Below, in pieces: positions 46,291-56,390 of a stretch of DNA of 64,000 nt (within the stretch, counting starts at the first letter, position 1; the number at the start of each line of letters is the position of its first letter). The stretch spans positions 60,577,601 to 60,641,600 of the forward strand of contig NC_072894.1 in assembly GCF_027943255.1 (NCBI RefSeq), read 5' to 3'. Under the pieces are notes generated by a model that was given only the letters and a program-made list of their open reading frames with translations, had not been told where the DNA came from and searched no databases. A program made the translations under genes and the position numbers. The DNA is from Anastrepha obliqua (Eukaryota > Arthropoda > Insecta > Diptera > Tephritidae).

Positions 46291-46890
46291 TCCTTTGAGT
46301 TTGATACTTTCTTCTTGACGGGATGCTTGTCTTGCACTAACTAATTTTCTTAGAATTCATTATCACATAGTTATGAAACTTGTATATATTATATATGTAA
46401 TAATCTGTGAGAAACTTTGTATTTCTAGATTCACTAAATAAATAAATAAACTCAGAATTTTATGAGTCAGCGAGTGGTACAATATCTGGCTACATCTTAA
46501 CGGCTCTCTTCTGACTCTGGGTCTCGTCCAGAAGTAGAATAATCTTTCCATGGCCAAGATCTATATCTCCACTTTCTAATAACTCACAACAAACCTAAGA
46601 CCTAATCATAGGGAAGATCCTAACACTATCCGTTCCGTCAGGGATTGCCTCCACACCATCAGATCAGCAATCATAAGAGAGTTCGTGGCGAGTTTTACAT
46701 CCAGGACCACAATGAGTTATGATGCTAAGTGTGATAGTGAACAACAGCTACAACTTACCCTAACCTAACTGGGCCCAAACGTTTACCCAATTATATTACC
46801 TTGACCATTATTTCGGCCTTATTCTTACTTCATCTTAAAACTACTGTGCGCTTGTGTTGCCAAATTTTTAATCAAAAATAACTTCACTCA
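46291..46890. other. Intronic or intergenic, possible LINE 3' remnant
   Basis: A LINE-3'-like TACCCTAACCTAACTGGGC motif lies near 46757. Otherwise nothing is recognised. If the exon at 46892 is real, this stretch is the start of its downstream intron. Confidence 0.35.
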
Positions 46891-46894
46891 CCTG
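46882..46894 (-). other. Splice donor site
   Basis: On the minus strand the exon end CAACAG is followed by GTGAGTGAAG, close to the GTRAGT consensus. It marks the 3' boundary of the coding exon. Confidence 0.65.
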
Positions 46895-47695
46895 TTGATT
46901 ACCATCATCTTCCGTCACCGGCAATAGTTTCACCGTGCTGCCATTAGCCATATTGAAACTGCCACTACTCGAAAGATTTTTCAAATGAGGTGTGGATGCC
47001 ACAATTGCATTGGAATAGTGAAATTCACTACCGCTAGCCGCCTCATGACTATGATAATCGGAAATTATATCGTTTAGTGTATTGTTGCTACCGCTGATGG
47101 TAGTAGCACCACTAGTGCTAATGCGTCCCGAAGCTGCAGTGGTACGCCCGCTAATTGTACCATTACCATTCCCAATATGTCCACTCCCGCCAGTAAATCC
47201 ACCAACCCTACTTCTTATTGTGCCGCCACCACCACCACCTGTGCCCGTTGTGGCTGTGATGGTTGATACTGCCGATATGTAACTACGCGTTGTTTGCGGT
47301 GATGGCGTGATAATCACAGCGCCTCTACCACTACCATTTTCGAGTTGCGCCGCATCATCGTCGCCACTTCGATGCATATTTACCCAGGATAGACGATTGT
47401 GTTGTCTGCGTTCCATTGATGCCGGATTACTATCCGACTGTGCTATACTGCTGGCCGAAGGCCGATTGTGCTCGGTCGACGCATCCGCGCCAATCACATA
47501 AATGCTAGTCGCATTCGAATCGGTGCGCAAACGCATGGGTGCGGGTGGAGGTGGTGTTGGTGGTACGACTGTGTTGCTGCTGATATGTCTGTGCATGTTG
47601 TTCATCGTCATTGGCATTGCCTGTCGGCGCTGTAGCTTTAAATGTTCATCAAGAGCTTCATCACTAGATCTGCTGCGATATGACGCCGCCTTCAT
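46892..47695 (-). CDS. Probable host coding exon, Ser/Gly-rich protein of unknown identity
   Basis: This is the only convincing host exon here. From an ATG at 47695 (context AGTGGCATGAAGG), 268 codons run without a stop to CAG|GTGAGTGAAG, a strong splice donor with GT at 46891-46890. The exon ends in phase 0, and the frame hits a stop 8 codons into the intron. Upstream, the frame stays open to a TAG at 47744-47746. The AG there could also be an acceptor (ATTTAG|TGCGAGC), making this an internal exon from 47743. The protein starts 'MKAASYRSRSSDEALDEHLK', then has a Pro run (PPTPPPPAP), 'SIYVIGADASTEHNRPSAS', 'HNRLSWVNMHRSGDDDAAQL', a Gly/Thr/Ser-rich centre (TGTGGGGGGT) and an acidic end 'VKLLPVTEDDGNQQ'. 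It has no membrane segment or known domain, and looks like a disordered N-terminal region of a larger protein. I do not recognise the gene. Confidence 0.7.
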
Positions 47696-47746
47696 GCCAC
47701 TAATGCAGGCAGTAGGACTTTTGATGTTTAACACTTGCTCGCACTA

Positions 47747-48520
47747 AATGCCGTGGATGCACTAGACCAACGTGCTGATGGGTAGACAGAGATAACTGCC
47801 GAACAGATTCCTTTGACTTGAGTTCAAAACAACTGGAATTAGTAAAAATTGAAATGGAGATTATCATGAGAAGTTTGAGTAATTTAAGGGATGTGTGTGT
47901 AAATTATGTTGCTTAAAAAGTAGATACCAAGAATAATCAAGTGAATCATTTAATTCGCAGGAAGCACTTGTGTCTGAGATATGCACACATGTACGTATGT
48001 ATGTATGTACAATATATGTATAATATATTTTCTCTAACTTCACATTAGTTCACAACAACACAAACCACTTTGCTTGGCCGCATTAGCGCTCGCAGGCAAA
48101 ACAAAAACCAGTTTATTTTCTTCCCTCATCGTCTGTTTTCAATGATTTTTGCACAAATCGCTAAAAGCTTGTTTGATTAGTTACCAATCGTTTGTATTTA
48201 GCTGCCACTTAGCGCGCTGATACGTTGCTGATAATTAATCTACTGTGGCTTCCTCTATGTTAACATTAACAACAACAACAACAACAACAACCACAACAAA
48301 TTTGTTAAATGAATCACACATTCGTAAGTTTTCGTTCAAAACTTTTTTTTCTACATAGAGCGCTTGAATCTTCATTCATTGAAGCTGCTTATCTGTTTCC
48401 GCCGTGCTTGGAACTCCGAATGCCAACAACAGTGACAGCAAATGGAATGGCACGGTCACTTTTACTATCACTTCACTATCTTTTATTTATTTTTTAATAT
48501 GCCAGCAGAGGTTGGTTAAG
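47747..48520 (-). promoter_or_regulatory. Possible 5' leader / upstream region of the minus-strand exon
   Basis: This stretch is free of recognised transposons and contains an (ACA)n tract at 48268-48298 (reading TGT on the minus strand), common in fly leaders. A 29-codon ORF (48040-48129) lies here. Sequence near 48340-48470 is mixed composition with alternating AG-rich and GC-rich patches. Promoter activity is inference from position only. No TATA box or clear initiator was identified. Confidence 0.25.
48040..48129 (-). CDS. Possible 29-codon upstream small ORF
   Basis: The ORF reads MREENKLVFVLPASANAAKQ, then SGLCCCELM, and stops. It lies about 300 bp upstream of the coding exon on the same strand. 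Apart from three consecutive Cys near its end, there is no feature that marks it as functional. It may be chance or a leader ORF. Confidence 0.15.
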   Translation of the reverse strand: MREENKLVFVLPASANAAKQSGLCCCELM

Positions 48521-49740
48521 GCACTGACGACACAGAAGAATACAAATGTGGAATAAACTTGCATACATGCATATGTATGTTTACCTTTTGTATGCATACA
48601 TGCCTATGATTAACATACAAATACATGAACAAAATGCTAACAAAGTGTCATAATAGATTCGCCTCACAAGCTGAGTGGAAGAAGGTGATTTGGTGGAGTG
48701 CTTGAATTGAATAGCTTTCAGAAGCATTTATGATGATTGTACAATAAAATAAATATAATTTATCAAATAAGATAAGCGGCGCGTTTTCACTTTGTAAATA
48801 TGTACATACATATGTATTACATGTGTAATGAATGACAGCACTACAAAAGACACAAAACAAAACATTTTATACTTTCTCCAACCGCTACCATTCTTATAAG
48901 GCGCGCAACCAGGAATTTTTTATAAAACTCTCTTAATCTTCAAAAAATAATAATAATAAGACAAAAAAAAAGATTTGCTTTAATAAAAACAAATTAAATA
49001 CAAATCATAATGGACTTTGTTCCATTTGTTGCATTTAATCACCTTAAAATCAAAAACAAAAAACAGATAATTTGCTTTCGACTTATTGCTTGTTTTCCGT
49101 AAGTTTTTCTAAAATTCTTTCCACCGTGGGAGTTTGAGTCTCCATATAAACTTATATATAAAGATGGGCTGCCCCATTCAAACGCTCTTGTGCTCATGTT
49201 ACTTTTCTATTTTTCGTGCAAAACATCCACATATCCACATATTATCCAATTAAAGCTCATTCTCTTACAAAAACCATACAAATTCAAGTTTTAAACCCTG
49301 TACAAATTAAAAAAAAACAAATGTAACAAAGTTCCGTCAAAATTGCAAAGAGTGTTTCCTTGCCCGATACAATAAAAATTTCGAGCTTTTGTTATATGGA
49401 CATAACTGCTACCCAAAAAAAAATTATCAAAAATCAAACGATTTTTGAGACATTTCAAACTTGCAGTTTATTATACCAAAATTCAATGGGCTATTCAAAT
49501 TGTTTGAAATTTCGATGATGTTTTTTGTTTTTTGTTTGTCCTTGTTCACTCTTCTTGGGTCCCAGGCCCTATGGACAAACTCAATCTTGGTTTCGTTAAT
49601 CTATTTTACTTTCCGATAGGGTAGGTGATTAGCCTGCCGCTCTCGAAGTGTAACCAATTAAAATCGGCATACATTTTGTTAGGAAAATTACTTTTATGCA
49701 ATTCAAAGTAAAAAATATTTGAAAATAATACAAAATAAAG
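48521..49740. other. AT-rich stretch, no gene seen
   Basis: Contains CATACATGCATATGTATG-type microsatellite patches near 48560-48610 and A/T runs near 48940-48975. No element was recognised. Confidence 0.4.
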
Positions 49741-49744
49741 AATA

Positions 49745-50600
49745 AATTTACTTTTGTTCGATATGACCATCTTTTGCCTTGACTATGGCCTCGAGATGGT
49801 CCAGAAACGAATCGCAAGCTGCCCGAATCTGACTTGCAGGTATTTTGGCCCACTCGCGGAAAATGGCCTCGTCACTGGTGAATCTTTTAGTTCGAACCAT
49901 GCTCTCCGAAATGGCTCAAAGAGAATAATCCATTGGATTCGCGTCTGGCGAATTTGAGAACCATGGCTTCAAAGCAACCTCCAGCATACTTTCCCGATAA
50001 CATTTCGCATTTACCTTGACGGCAGGCTCGATGAAAATGATTGGAGAGTGCCCGTCTGCGATTACAGCAACCCAATCCATAATGTGTGCTGCTTCCTGGT
50101 GGCCAATCGATGACTCAAATTCTCGCATGAACGATCGGTTAAATAAACCCTATCGCTTTGGGAGTTTACGAATTGCGCAATTAGAAAAATTTTCTCGTCA
50201 GAAAACACAATGTTCGGAAATTGACCGCTTTCGGCCAAGCGAAGCAACTCCTTCGCTCTCTTAAGTCTGACTTACTGCTGGTTTTGTGTGAGATCTTGCG
50301 CCTTTTGGATCTAATAAGGCCTGACTTTGAGATCATTTTTCAGTATGCGGTGGATGCTACGGTCAGATATTTTCAGTTCTTTCGCAATTTGATTGGCACT
50401 TCGTCGGGCATTTCGCTCATTTCGCTTCTTCACTTTTTGAACCATTTCACGTGACATTGCAGTCTTTTGATGACCACCTCAATGACGTTTCAAGTTGCTA
50501 CCAGTATCATTATAACGAGTAATGGTACGATAATTAAAAACTTTATTTACTTTAAGGTGCTCGAGGTACTAAAAATTTCATTGCGATATCTATTAATAGT
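49745..50600 (-). pseudogene. Tc1/mariner-superfamily transposase with catalytic-core deletion
   Basis: The minus strand reads, in patched frames, 'HLKVNKVFNYRTITRYNDTG' (helix-turn-helix) and 'KTAMSREMVQKVKKRSERNA'. It continues 'RRSANQIAKELKISDRSIHR' with 'ILKNDLKVRPY', then 'FPNIVFSDEKIF' (first catalytic Asp), 'VYLTDRSCENLSHRLATR', 'ADGHSPIIFIEPAVKVNAKC' and 'YRESMLEVALKPW'. It then jumps straight to 'NSPDANPMDYSL' (third acidic site) and 'EWAKIPASQIRAACDSFLDH' plus 'LEAIVKAKDGHIEQ'. The block holding the second Asp (about 45 residues, usually 'QQDSAPSH') and part after the third site are missing. Terminal repeats were not identified. Confidence 0.8.
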
Positions 50601-51490
50601 ACCTCATTCTGGTATCTCTAATTTTACTTGAAATAAATTGAAAGGTGGGAAGATTTGTAGTTCGACTTTAAGGTCTTTGAAACCATTTTTCTCAACACTT
50701 TTATTTTTTTGAATTATGACAATCTTGCAATAAATAAGCGATATTTACTAAAGGCTCTACACAGGTTGTTTTGTTATCGATTATAACGACATTAAGGTTA
50801 CATTATGTGACTAATTTCATGACGAAAGCTCCCTCACAGTTGGGATCCAACTGGACGCCCCAAGAATGGCAGCTATTTTTTTTTTTTGTTTTTTTCTTGC
50901 CTCACTATGAAGGTGTGACTAAACGTTCAAACAAGCTAGTAAATTTAAGAAAGTATTAAACATCTTTTAGTTCTTTTTCTTCATGAAATTAACCACATAA
51001 TGTAGCCTCAAAGTCGTTATAGTCAGTAAGAAAACACCCTGTATGCGTATGTTTTTATTAAGATCTGCTAGCAAAACTCATAATATAAAAAGGTTACTTA
51101 CGTATTTTATTTTTAAGCTTTAAGGTGAAATCAATTTCTTATCCATGAAATAAAGCCTCTCAATAATGCCGCTTATTTAATTAAATTCAAACATTTAAAT
51201 TTTTAGCAAGTTATTATTTGTTATTAACTTTATAATTACCCTCGTCATCTACGACTTTGCCATCTAGCGTGCCAATTTTCAACGTCATATCAATAAAAAT
51301 AAATTCATTTTTCAAATAGAACTTTGAAACAGCAATTCATTGATTTTTATTAGGTTTTCTTTTCTGTTGAAAATTGCTAGGTATTTTTGGCCAAGTTCAA
51401 TAAAGCGCTCCAGTGGCTTTGATGGGGCATCCGATATTGCCAGCAAATTTTGGGGAGGAAACGAGAGACGTAATAAAAAATATTTACATA
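50601..51490. other. No clear gene; two protein-like minus-strand snippets
   Basis: At 51235-51290 the minus strand encodes 'MTLKIGTLDGKVVDDEGNYK' and then VNNK and a stop. At 51312-51470 it encodes 'APSKPLERFIELGQKYLAIF' and 'NRKENLIKINELLFQ' in another frame. Both look more protein-like than the surroundings, but I cannot identify them. The mariner at 51493 lies just upstream and could have interrupted an older reading frame. Confidence 0.25.
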
Positions 51491-51492
51491 TA

Positions 51493-52604
51493 CACAGTAT
51501 GTTCAATAAATAACAGAACTTTTTATTTAAATCATGGAACACGTAGAGCTATCTATTAAACTTTAATCATATTGAAAAGATACAAGCGTCAGCTTTCAAC
51601 CGCAGCCAACTTCATGTAAATCGTTTGACACGTTAAAAAGTTACGCGCCTTTTCTTGTCAGTATGTTTCGTGCTTGTGTCGTAAAAATACAATGGAGCAA
51701 AGAGCAAATATTAAATTCTGTGTTAAACTTGGAAAAACATTTAGTGAGACGTACGAATTGATGCAAAAAGGTGATGATTGTTTAGCTCGTTCAAATGTAT
51801 GTAATTGATTTAAACGATGTAAAAATGGTCGTGAAGATTTGAATGATGATGAAAGACCTGGTCGTCCAGAAGCAAGAAATCGTGCTGAATTGAGGGGAAA
51901 AGTCCGCGAAATCATTTCTGTTGAAAACGATCCAGATTTTCTTGATTCGATCATAACTGGTGACGAAACATGCTTCTTCAAATATGACCCTGAAACTAAG
52001 CGTTAATCTGCAGAATGGAAGACGAAAGGGGAGCCAAAAGCAACGAAGTTGCGTTTTCAGAAGTCAAGAATAAAAACAATGTTGATCACGTTCTACGATT
52101 CCAAGGGTATTGTAGACAAGGAATTTGTTGCAGAAGGTCAAACTATTAATGGAGAATACTATTTACAAGTTTTACATCGTTTGTGGTCAAGAATTGTTCG
52201 TGTAAGACCTGAATATCCAGAGGGGAAACAGCTGGTTTTATTGCTTGATAATGCACCACCTCACAAAACCGAAAATGTTCGTGAATTTTTAAGGCAAAAA
52301 CCTATTTGTGTCATCGACCACCCTCCGTATTCTCCTCATCTATCACCATGTGACTATTTTCTGTTCTCTAAATTAAAAACTGCCATGAAAGGTGCGTTTT
52401 ATGATGATATTCCAGCCATTCAAGCAGCCGTGACACAGGTGTTAAAGAACATTCCCTTAGATGACATAAAAATTGGTTGATCGCTCTGAACGTTGTATCG
52501 AGTTAAATGGAGACTATTTTGAATAAAAAATAACTTTCAAACACAGTACGATACGTGTTTTATTCTACATCTGAAAAGTTATGTTATTTATTGAACATAC
52601 TGTC
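51493..52604 (+). mobile_element. Mariner with near-perfect terminal repeats, deleted and stopped
   Basis: ACAGTATGTTCAATAAATAA begins at 51494, and its reverse complement ends at 52603. The repeats extend to nearly 30 bp with a single mismatch. TA flanks both sides (51491-51492 and 52605-52606). The plus strand from an ATG at 51692 reads 'MEQRANIKFCVKLGKTFSET' and 'YELMQKGDDCLARSNV', then, after a stop, 'FKRCKNGREDLNDDERPGRP'. An internal deletion follows before 'IITGDETCFFKYDPETKR' (first Asp). A stop at about 52004 interrupts before 'SAEWKTKGEP'. From 52049 the last 143 codons are open: 'LLLDNAPPHKTENVREFLRQ' and 'HPPYSPHLSPCDYFLF', giving a D-34-D spacing. The 1112-bp length fits one internal deletion. 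Confidence 0.9.
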
Positions 52605-52619
52605 TATATATTTACTTTT

Positions 52620-52790
52620 CCTGCTTCTTGATTGACGCGAAAACCGCTTATGCGATTTGGCAGAAGAAAACAAAGCGCACCGGTCTTTTCTTTCTCGTGC
52701 TAACCGGGGCAACACTTGGAAACACTAAGTGAAGCCAAATCCTTCTCCACCTGCTCTTTCCAACTCAGAGATGCAAACATTCCTCTATGC
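52620..52790 (-). pseudogene. RTE-like LINE 3' end (same family as 35600-36256)
   Basis: On the plus strand 'TGCTTCTTGATTGACGCGAA', 'AACCGCTTATGCGATTTGGC' and 'TTTCTTTCTCGTGCTAACCG' are the reverse complement of the 3' end. The minus frame ends in 'WKEQVEKDLASLSVSK'. A single TTC unit remains of the tail. It begins 16 bp beyond the mariner end. Confidence 0.75.
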
Positions 52791-53500
52791 AAGTGATTAT
52801 TGATTTTAAGCAAATATTTAACGGCAATTACAAGACGTTGAAAAGTGTAAATTTGTTTATTCTGACTAATTGACGCCACCCACACACAACAGGCTCTGCA
52901 ATGTATATTTAAGTGCTAATGAAAAATTGTGAGTCTTATCATCAGACACATTGTTAGAAAAAGATGCATCATGCATTCAAAGGCAGATATGAACGAACAC
53001 AAATATTTAGTAGAATTAGATGAAAAATGTGAAATAATCACTTCCAAGGCTCTCGACACATTAATTGAACAATACTTAGTGTACAATTTTCATAAAAAAT
53101 GCGATCGGCAATGTGCAATTGTTTACCATTAATTATCACGCATAAACAACAAGAACAAGAGTAATATGAAAGGTATAACTAAAATAACGGTCAATATTTG
53201 GCGACTCAATGATAAAATTTTTTTTGCTCATTTGGCATTGACTGATTACAGTCACGGCATCCGAAAAAATAAACACAGAAACAATCAAAAGCAAACACAC
53301 GTTTATTGCTGCACAAATATGATACAAACAGATATTTAACAAGATGGGCATGATACGAAATGATTTCCATATTAATTGAGCCTTATTTGTGCGTTAGGGT
53401 AGATCGTTATTGTATGGGTAATATTTGAGTAATTTGATCGCAACCAATTGGTGATGCTATTTTGTTTAGATCTAACATTAATAATTATAAAAAATTTATT
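52791..53500. other. AT-rich stretch, no gene seen
   Basis: A 67-codon ORF at 52929-53132 ('MHSKADMNEHKYLVELDEKC') has no recognisable motif. Nothing else is seen. Confidence 0.4.
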
Positions 53501-53503
53501 ATA

Positions 53504-53723
53504 CGCAAGGTGGTGCAAAAGTTAATCGCCCTATAAAATTTATAATTTTTGCAAATGGCGTCATACGTCAATCGTATTGGACACTAAAGAATTGCAGCAA
53601 ACAATCAGATAAACAATGAAACGCGTAAAAGTAAAAAAAAGATTTCCATTACTCAAACTCCGTTTTATTTAGTAAAATAGCTATTAAAAAAAAATTGCAC
53701 TATTAATTTTGCGCCACCTTGTG
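53504..53723. mobile_element. MITE with CAAGGTGG inverted ends (about 220 bp)
   Basis: CAAGGTGGTGCAAAAGTTAA on the left pairs with CAAGGTGGCGCAAAATTAAT read inward from the right (ending 53721). A TA at 53502-53503 precedes the left end; the right flank does not show a clean TA. There is no coding sequence. The ends resemble mariner-type terminal repeats. Confidence 0.7.
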
Positions 53724-53881
53724 GAACTGACTTATGTACGACTACGATTATACGCCATTGTGTTTAAGTGCCGGAAAGTTTTTTAAATTATAGACATAGT
53801 TCCAGGATTTACGAACTTTGTGTGCAAAAGATCGTTTGAAATTAGAGTTTCTCTTTTTCCATGTAAAACATCAATAAATAA

Positions 53882-54225
53882 TTGGCGCTTACACTTCGGT
53901 TAGGTGTTTGGCCGAGCACCTCCTCCCATTTGTGGCGTGCGTCTTGATGTGCACAAACGGAGGGACCCACGGTTGTTAATGTTGTTGTTGTAGCAGCATA
54001 AACATTCCTCGAGAAATGCTGCTGAAGTGACAGCAGTAATAATCTGGTTTGTTCCGGTTACGAGGAACCGACTGTCGTGGGAACGAGGGACCTACAGTCG
54101 ACTAAGTCAACTCCGAGCGGCAGATAGATTTTTTATGAAAAGTTTTTTCATAGCAGAAATACACTCGAAAGTTTTTCATTATCTGCCGAGAAGCGACCGC
54201 TATTAGAAAAAACTTTTTGTTTCAT
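53882..54225 (-). repeat. SINE family S1 copy interrupted by a second SINE
   Basis: The left arm (53882-53970) carries 'AATTGGCGCTTACACTTCGG' and 'GTGTTTGGCCGAGCACCTCC'. The right arm (54085-54225) carries 'GAGGGACCTACAGTCG', the GAAATACACTCG block, 'TTATCTGCCGAGAAGCGACC' and 'GCTATTAGAAAAAAC'. A 114-bp foreign insert separates them. The tRNA-like head is absent. Confidence 0.8.
53971..54084 (-). mobile_element. 114-bp SINE-like element (family S2) nested in SINE S1
   Basis: It is flanked by GAGGGACCCAC (53960-53970) and GAGGGACCTAC (54085-54095), an 11-bp target duplication with one difference. Read on the minus strand, it begins GTTCCCACGACAGTCGGTTC and contains a B-box-like GGTTCCTCGTAACC. 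A short hairpin follows, CAGCAGCATTTCTCGAGGAATG, with complementary arms near 54000-54030 (ATTCCTCGAGAAAT). It ends in an ACAACAACAACATTAACA-type tail. The layout fits a short RNA polymerase III-derived retroposon. Confidence 0.7.
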
Positions 54226-55850
54226 CCACTGCCAAAAAAATGGTTAGCATGTCTTTGTAGTGTGCTATTCGTTGGCCATAACATTATTGTCGCCTTCATT
54301 TTCGACGAAAATAGATCAATAATGGAGTCGCACTTAAAACATACCTATCATGGACACACTCATGGGGATTTTGCCCCTATATGTGTGACCATTTTTCCAA
54401 TTCGCATAGCCATCGAGATAAGAATGCGATTTTTCTGAAAAAAAAAAAAATTTTTCTAAACTGTTCATCATTTTCTAACTGATGCAAAGCGACAACGAAG
54501 CAATTGATCATTTGCATTCAACTTCTAGGCTAATTGCTCCTCAAACGCAAATTCAGCCGAGACTTCAAGTAGAATTCTTCTCACACTAGTGCTCACTTTA
54601 TAGAAGTATGTGTAAACACCACGCAGTTCATAGCCATGCCAAAAAGCTGCAATAAAATTAACTTCTTAAAGATGGGAAATAAAACACCTTCTAGTTCTCC
54701 GAAATTCAAGAGTTCTGCGAATCAAAAAATAAAATTCTTATCAGATTGTGCTGCAATTGAGAAAAATACAAAATATTTTTGGAAACGAAATTTTTAAGTG
54801 AAGGGGTGAATGCACCTTCCACTCATTTTTTAATCATCAATCATTCCCCGCGTTATTTTAATGAGCTAAAATCTCGAAGTAAAAAGCACAAACAGTTGAA
54901 CAAAGTAATGAGGTTGAAGCAGTACTTCACGCATACGTACATACATATATATTTACATAAGCAAGTTAGCATTTACATATCTACAAACACAGTTCTCAAA
55001 ATCATAAAAGTAGTGAGAAAATCTATCGGGATCCATTACATCAATCAACCAAGTGGAACTTAATTTAATTTTAAAATAACAAAATACTCGTACACTTGAG
55101 TGCCGCCCAGTCTTGAATGAAATGAATTACTTAAGCGTTAGTAAGTAACCACTGAAAGCAAACAATAAAAAAAGAGGAGCAACAACTGGAACATAAAACT
55201 GCGCTTCTACGTGATAAGCCAACTGCGAAACTCTTTACTTCTATCTATATGTATACATGCATACATGCCAACATGAATGCATTTGTAACAAGTTATAAAT
55301 AGGTTAGAAACATCCAGTTTTTCTCTACTCTTCCCTTTAGTGTGGAAGTCCACGACTATTTACTCGCCAAACCGCAAAAAGCATAGAATTCGTATTACCT
55401 GTTAGGTATAGTGAGCACGAATTTATATATATATACGTATAAGTATATGCATATATACATATACATATGTACATGTATATGGTTGGACTTTGTTGGTTCT
55501 GACTTGTGTTCTGTTCACTCAAATTGAACGAACAAATTTTAGTAAGAGTTCTACTACAACACACAATACCCGCCGACTGCAGCCATGCATAACTGAAATT
55601 GCCTGTGCGACTGTCAGGGCCAGTGTCAAGTTGGACCTTAATTTGAAACAACAAAAACTGAACCGCAAAATACATATGTAAGCACATTTCACAACTGAGA
55701 AAAGCCGGCAAAAGAAAATTAGTGACAATTTACATACTTATGAACCCAGCAGTAATAATTTCGTGACCGTCTTCAAAGTACAATGCGTTTAAATAACTAC
55801 AGCACAGAGACTTATTGACAAGTTTTCACGATTTTTTTGTTTCTTATTTA
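54226..55850. other. AT-rich stretch, no gene seen
   Basis: A TATATACGTATAAGTATATG-type microsatellite lies near 55427-55475. Several ORFs of 70-124 codons overlap on both strands without motif. I treat them as chance. Confidence 0.4.
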
Positions 55851-56120
55851 ATGGTAATAACTTTTCATAAAAATATGGTCAGCTCTCCTACAAAAATTAT
55901 ATTCGTTTGGAGCGAAAGAGATCCATTGTTTTTGAGTAAGATTTTTACGCAAATGGTTTAAAACTGTTTTATGGTCGATCTTTAGCACCCTTTAAATCGA
56001 AACTGAATGGAACAAACAAAAAAGAGCAAAAGAATTTATTTAGTGTAAAATGTCGCCTTAACATCGAGCATGAACTTTAAATTGTTTGATCGATACTTTA
56101 CAAGATGCAGCCATCTACCT
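55851..56120. repeat. Tandem duplication, unit 1 (270 bp)
   Basis: The next 270 bp (56121-56390) repeat this interval base for base. Both copies start ATGGTAATAACTTTTCATAA and end GATGCAGCCATCTACCT. Read on the minus strand, each unit contains 'VLKIDHKTVLNHLRKNLTQK' followed by 'QWISFAPN'. This matches the second helix-turn-helix of a mariner transposase ('..VDHKTVLNHLHKAGY..'), so the duplicated segment includes an old mariner remnant. Confidence 0.95.
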
Positions 56121-56390
56121 ATGGTAATAACTTTTCATAAAAATATGGTCAGCTCTCCTACAAAAATTATATTCGTTTGGAGCGAAAGAGATCCATTGTT
56201 TTTGAGTAAGATTTTTACGCAAATGGTTTAAAACTGTTTTATGGTCGATCTTTAGCACCCTTTAAATCGAAACTGAATGGAACAAACAAAAAAGAGCAAA
56301 AGAATTTATTTAGTGTAAAATGTCGCCTTAACATCGAGCATGAACTTTAAATTGTTTGATCGATACTTTACAAGATGCAGCCATCTACCT
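56121..56390. repeat. Tandem duplication, unit 2 (270 bp)
   Basis: Identical to 55851-56120 across all 270 positions compared by eye. Flanking sequence on either side does not continue the repeat. Confidence 0.95.

Noticed and set aside
47082..47747. Plus-strand ORFs opposite the host exon (47082-47282, 47307-47501, 47502-47747)
   Set aside because: These are antisense shadows of the minus-strand coding frame.
55337..55711. 124-codon minus-strand ORF with Tyr/Ile repeats
   Set aside because: It runs through a TATATACATATG microsatellite, which creates the YIYIYTYTYIYI-like run.
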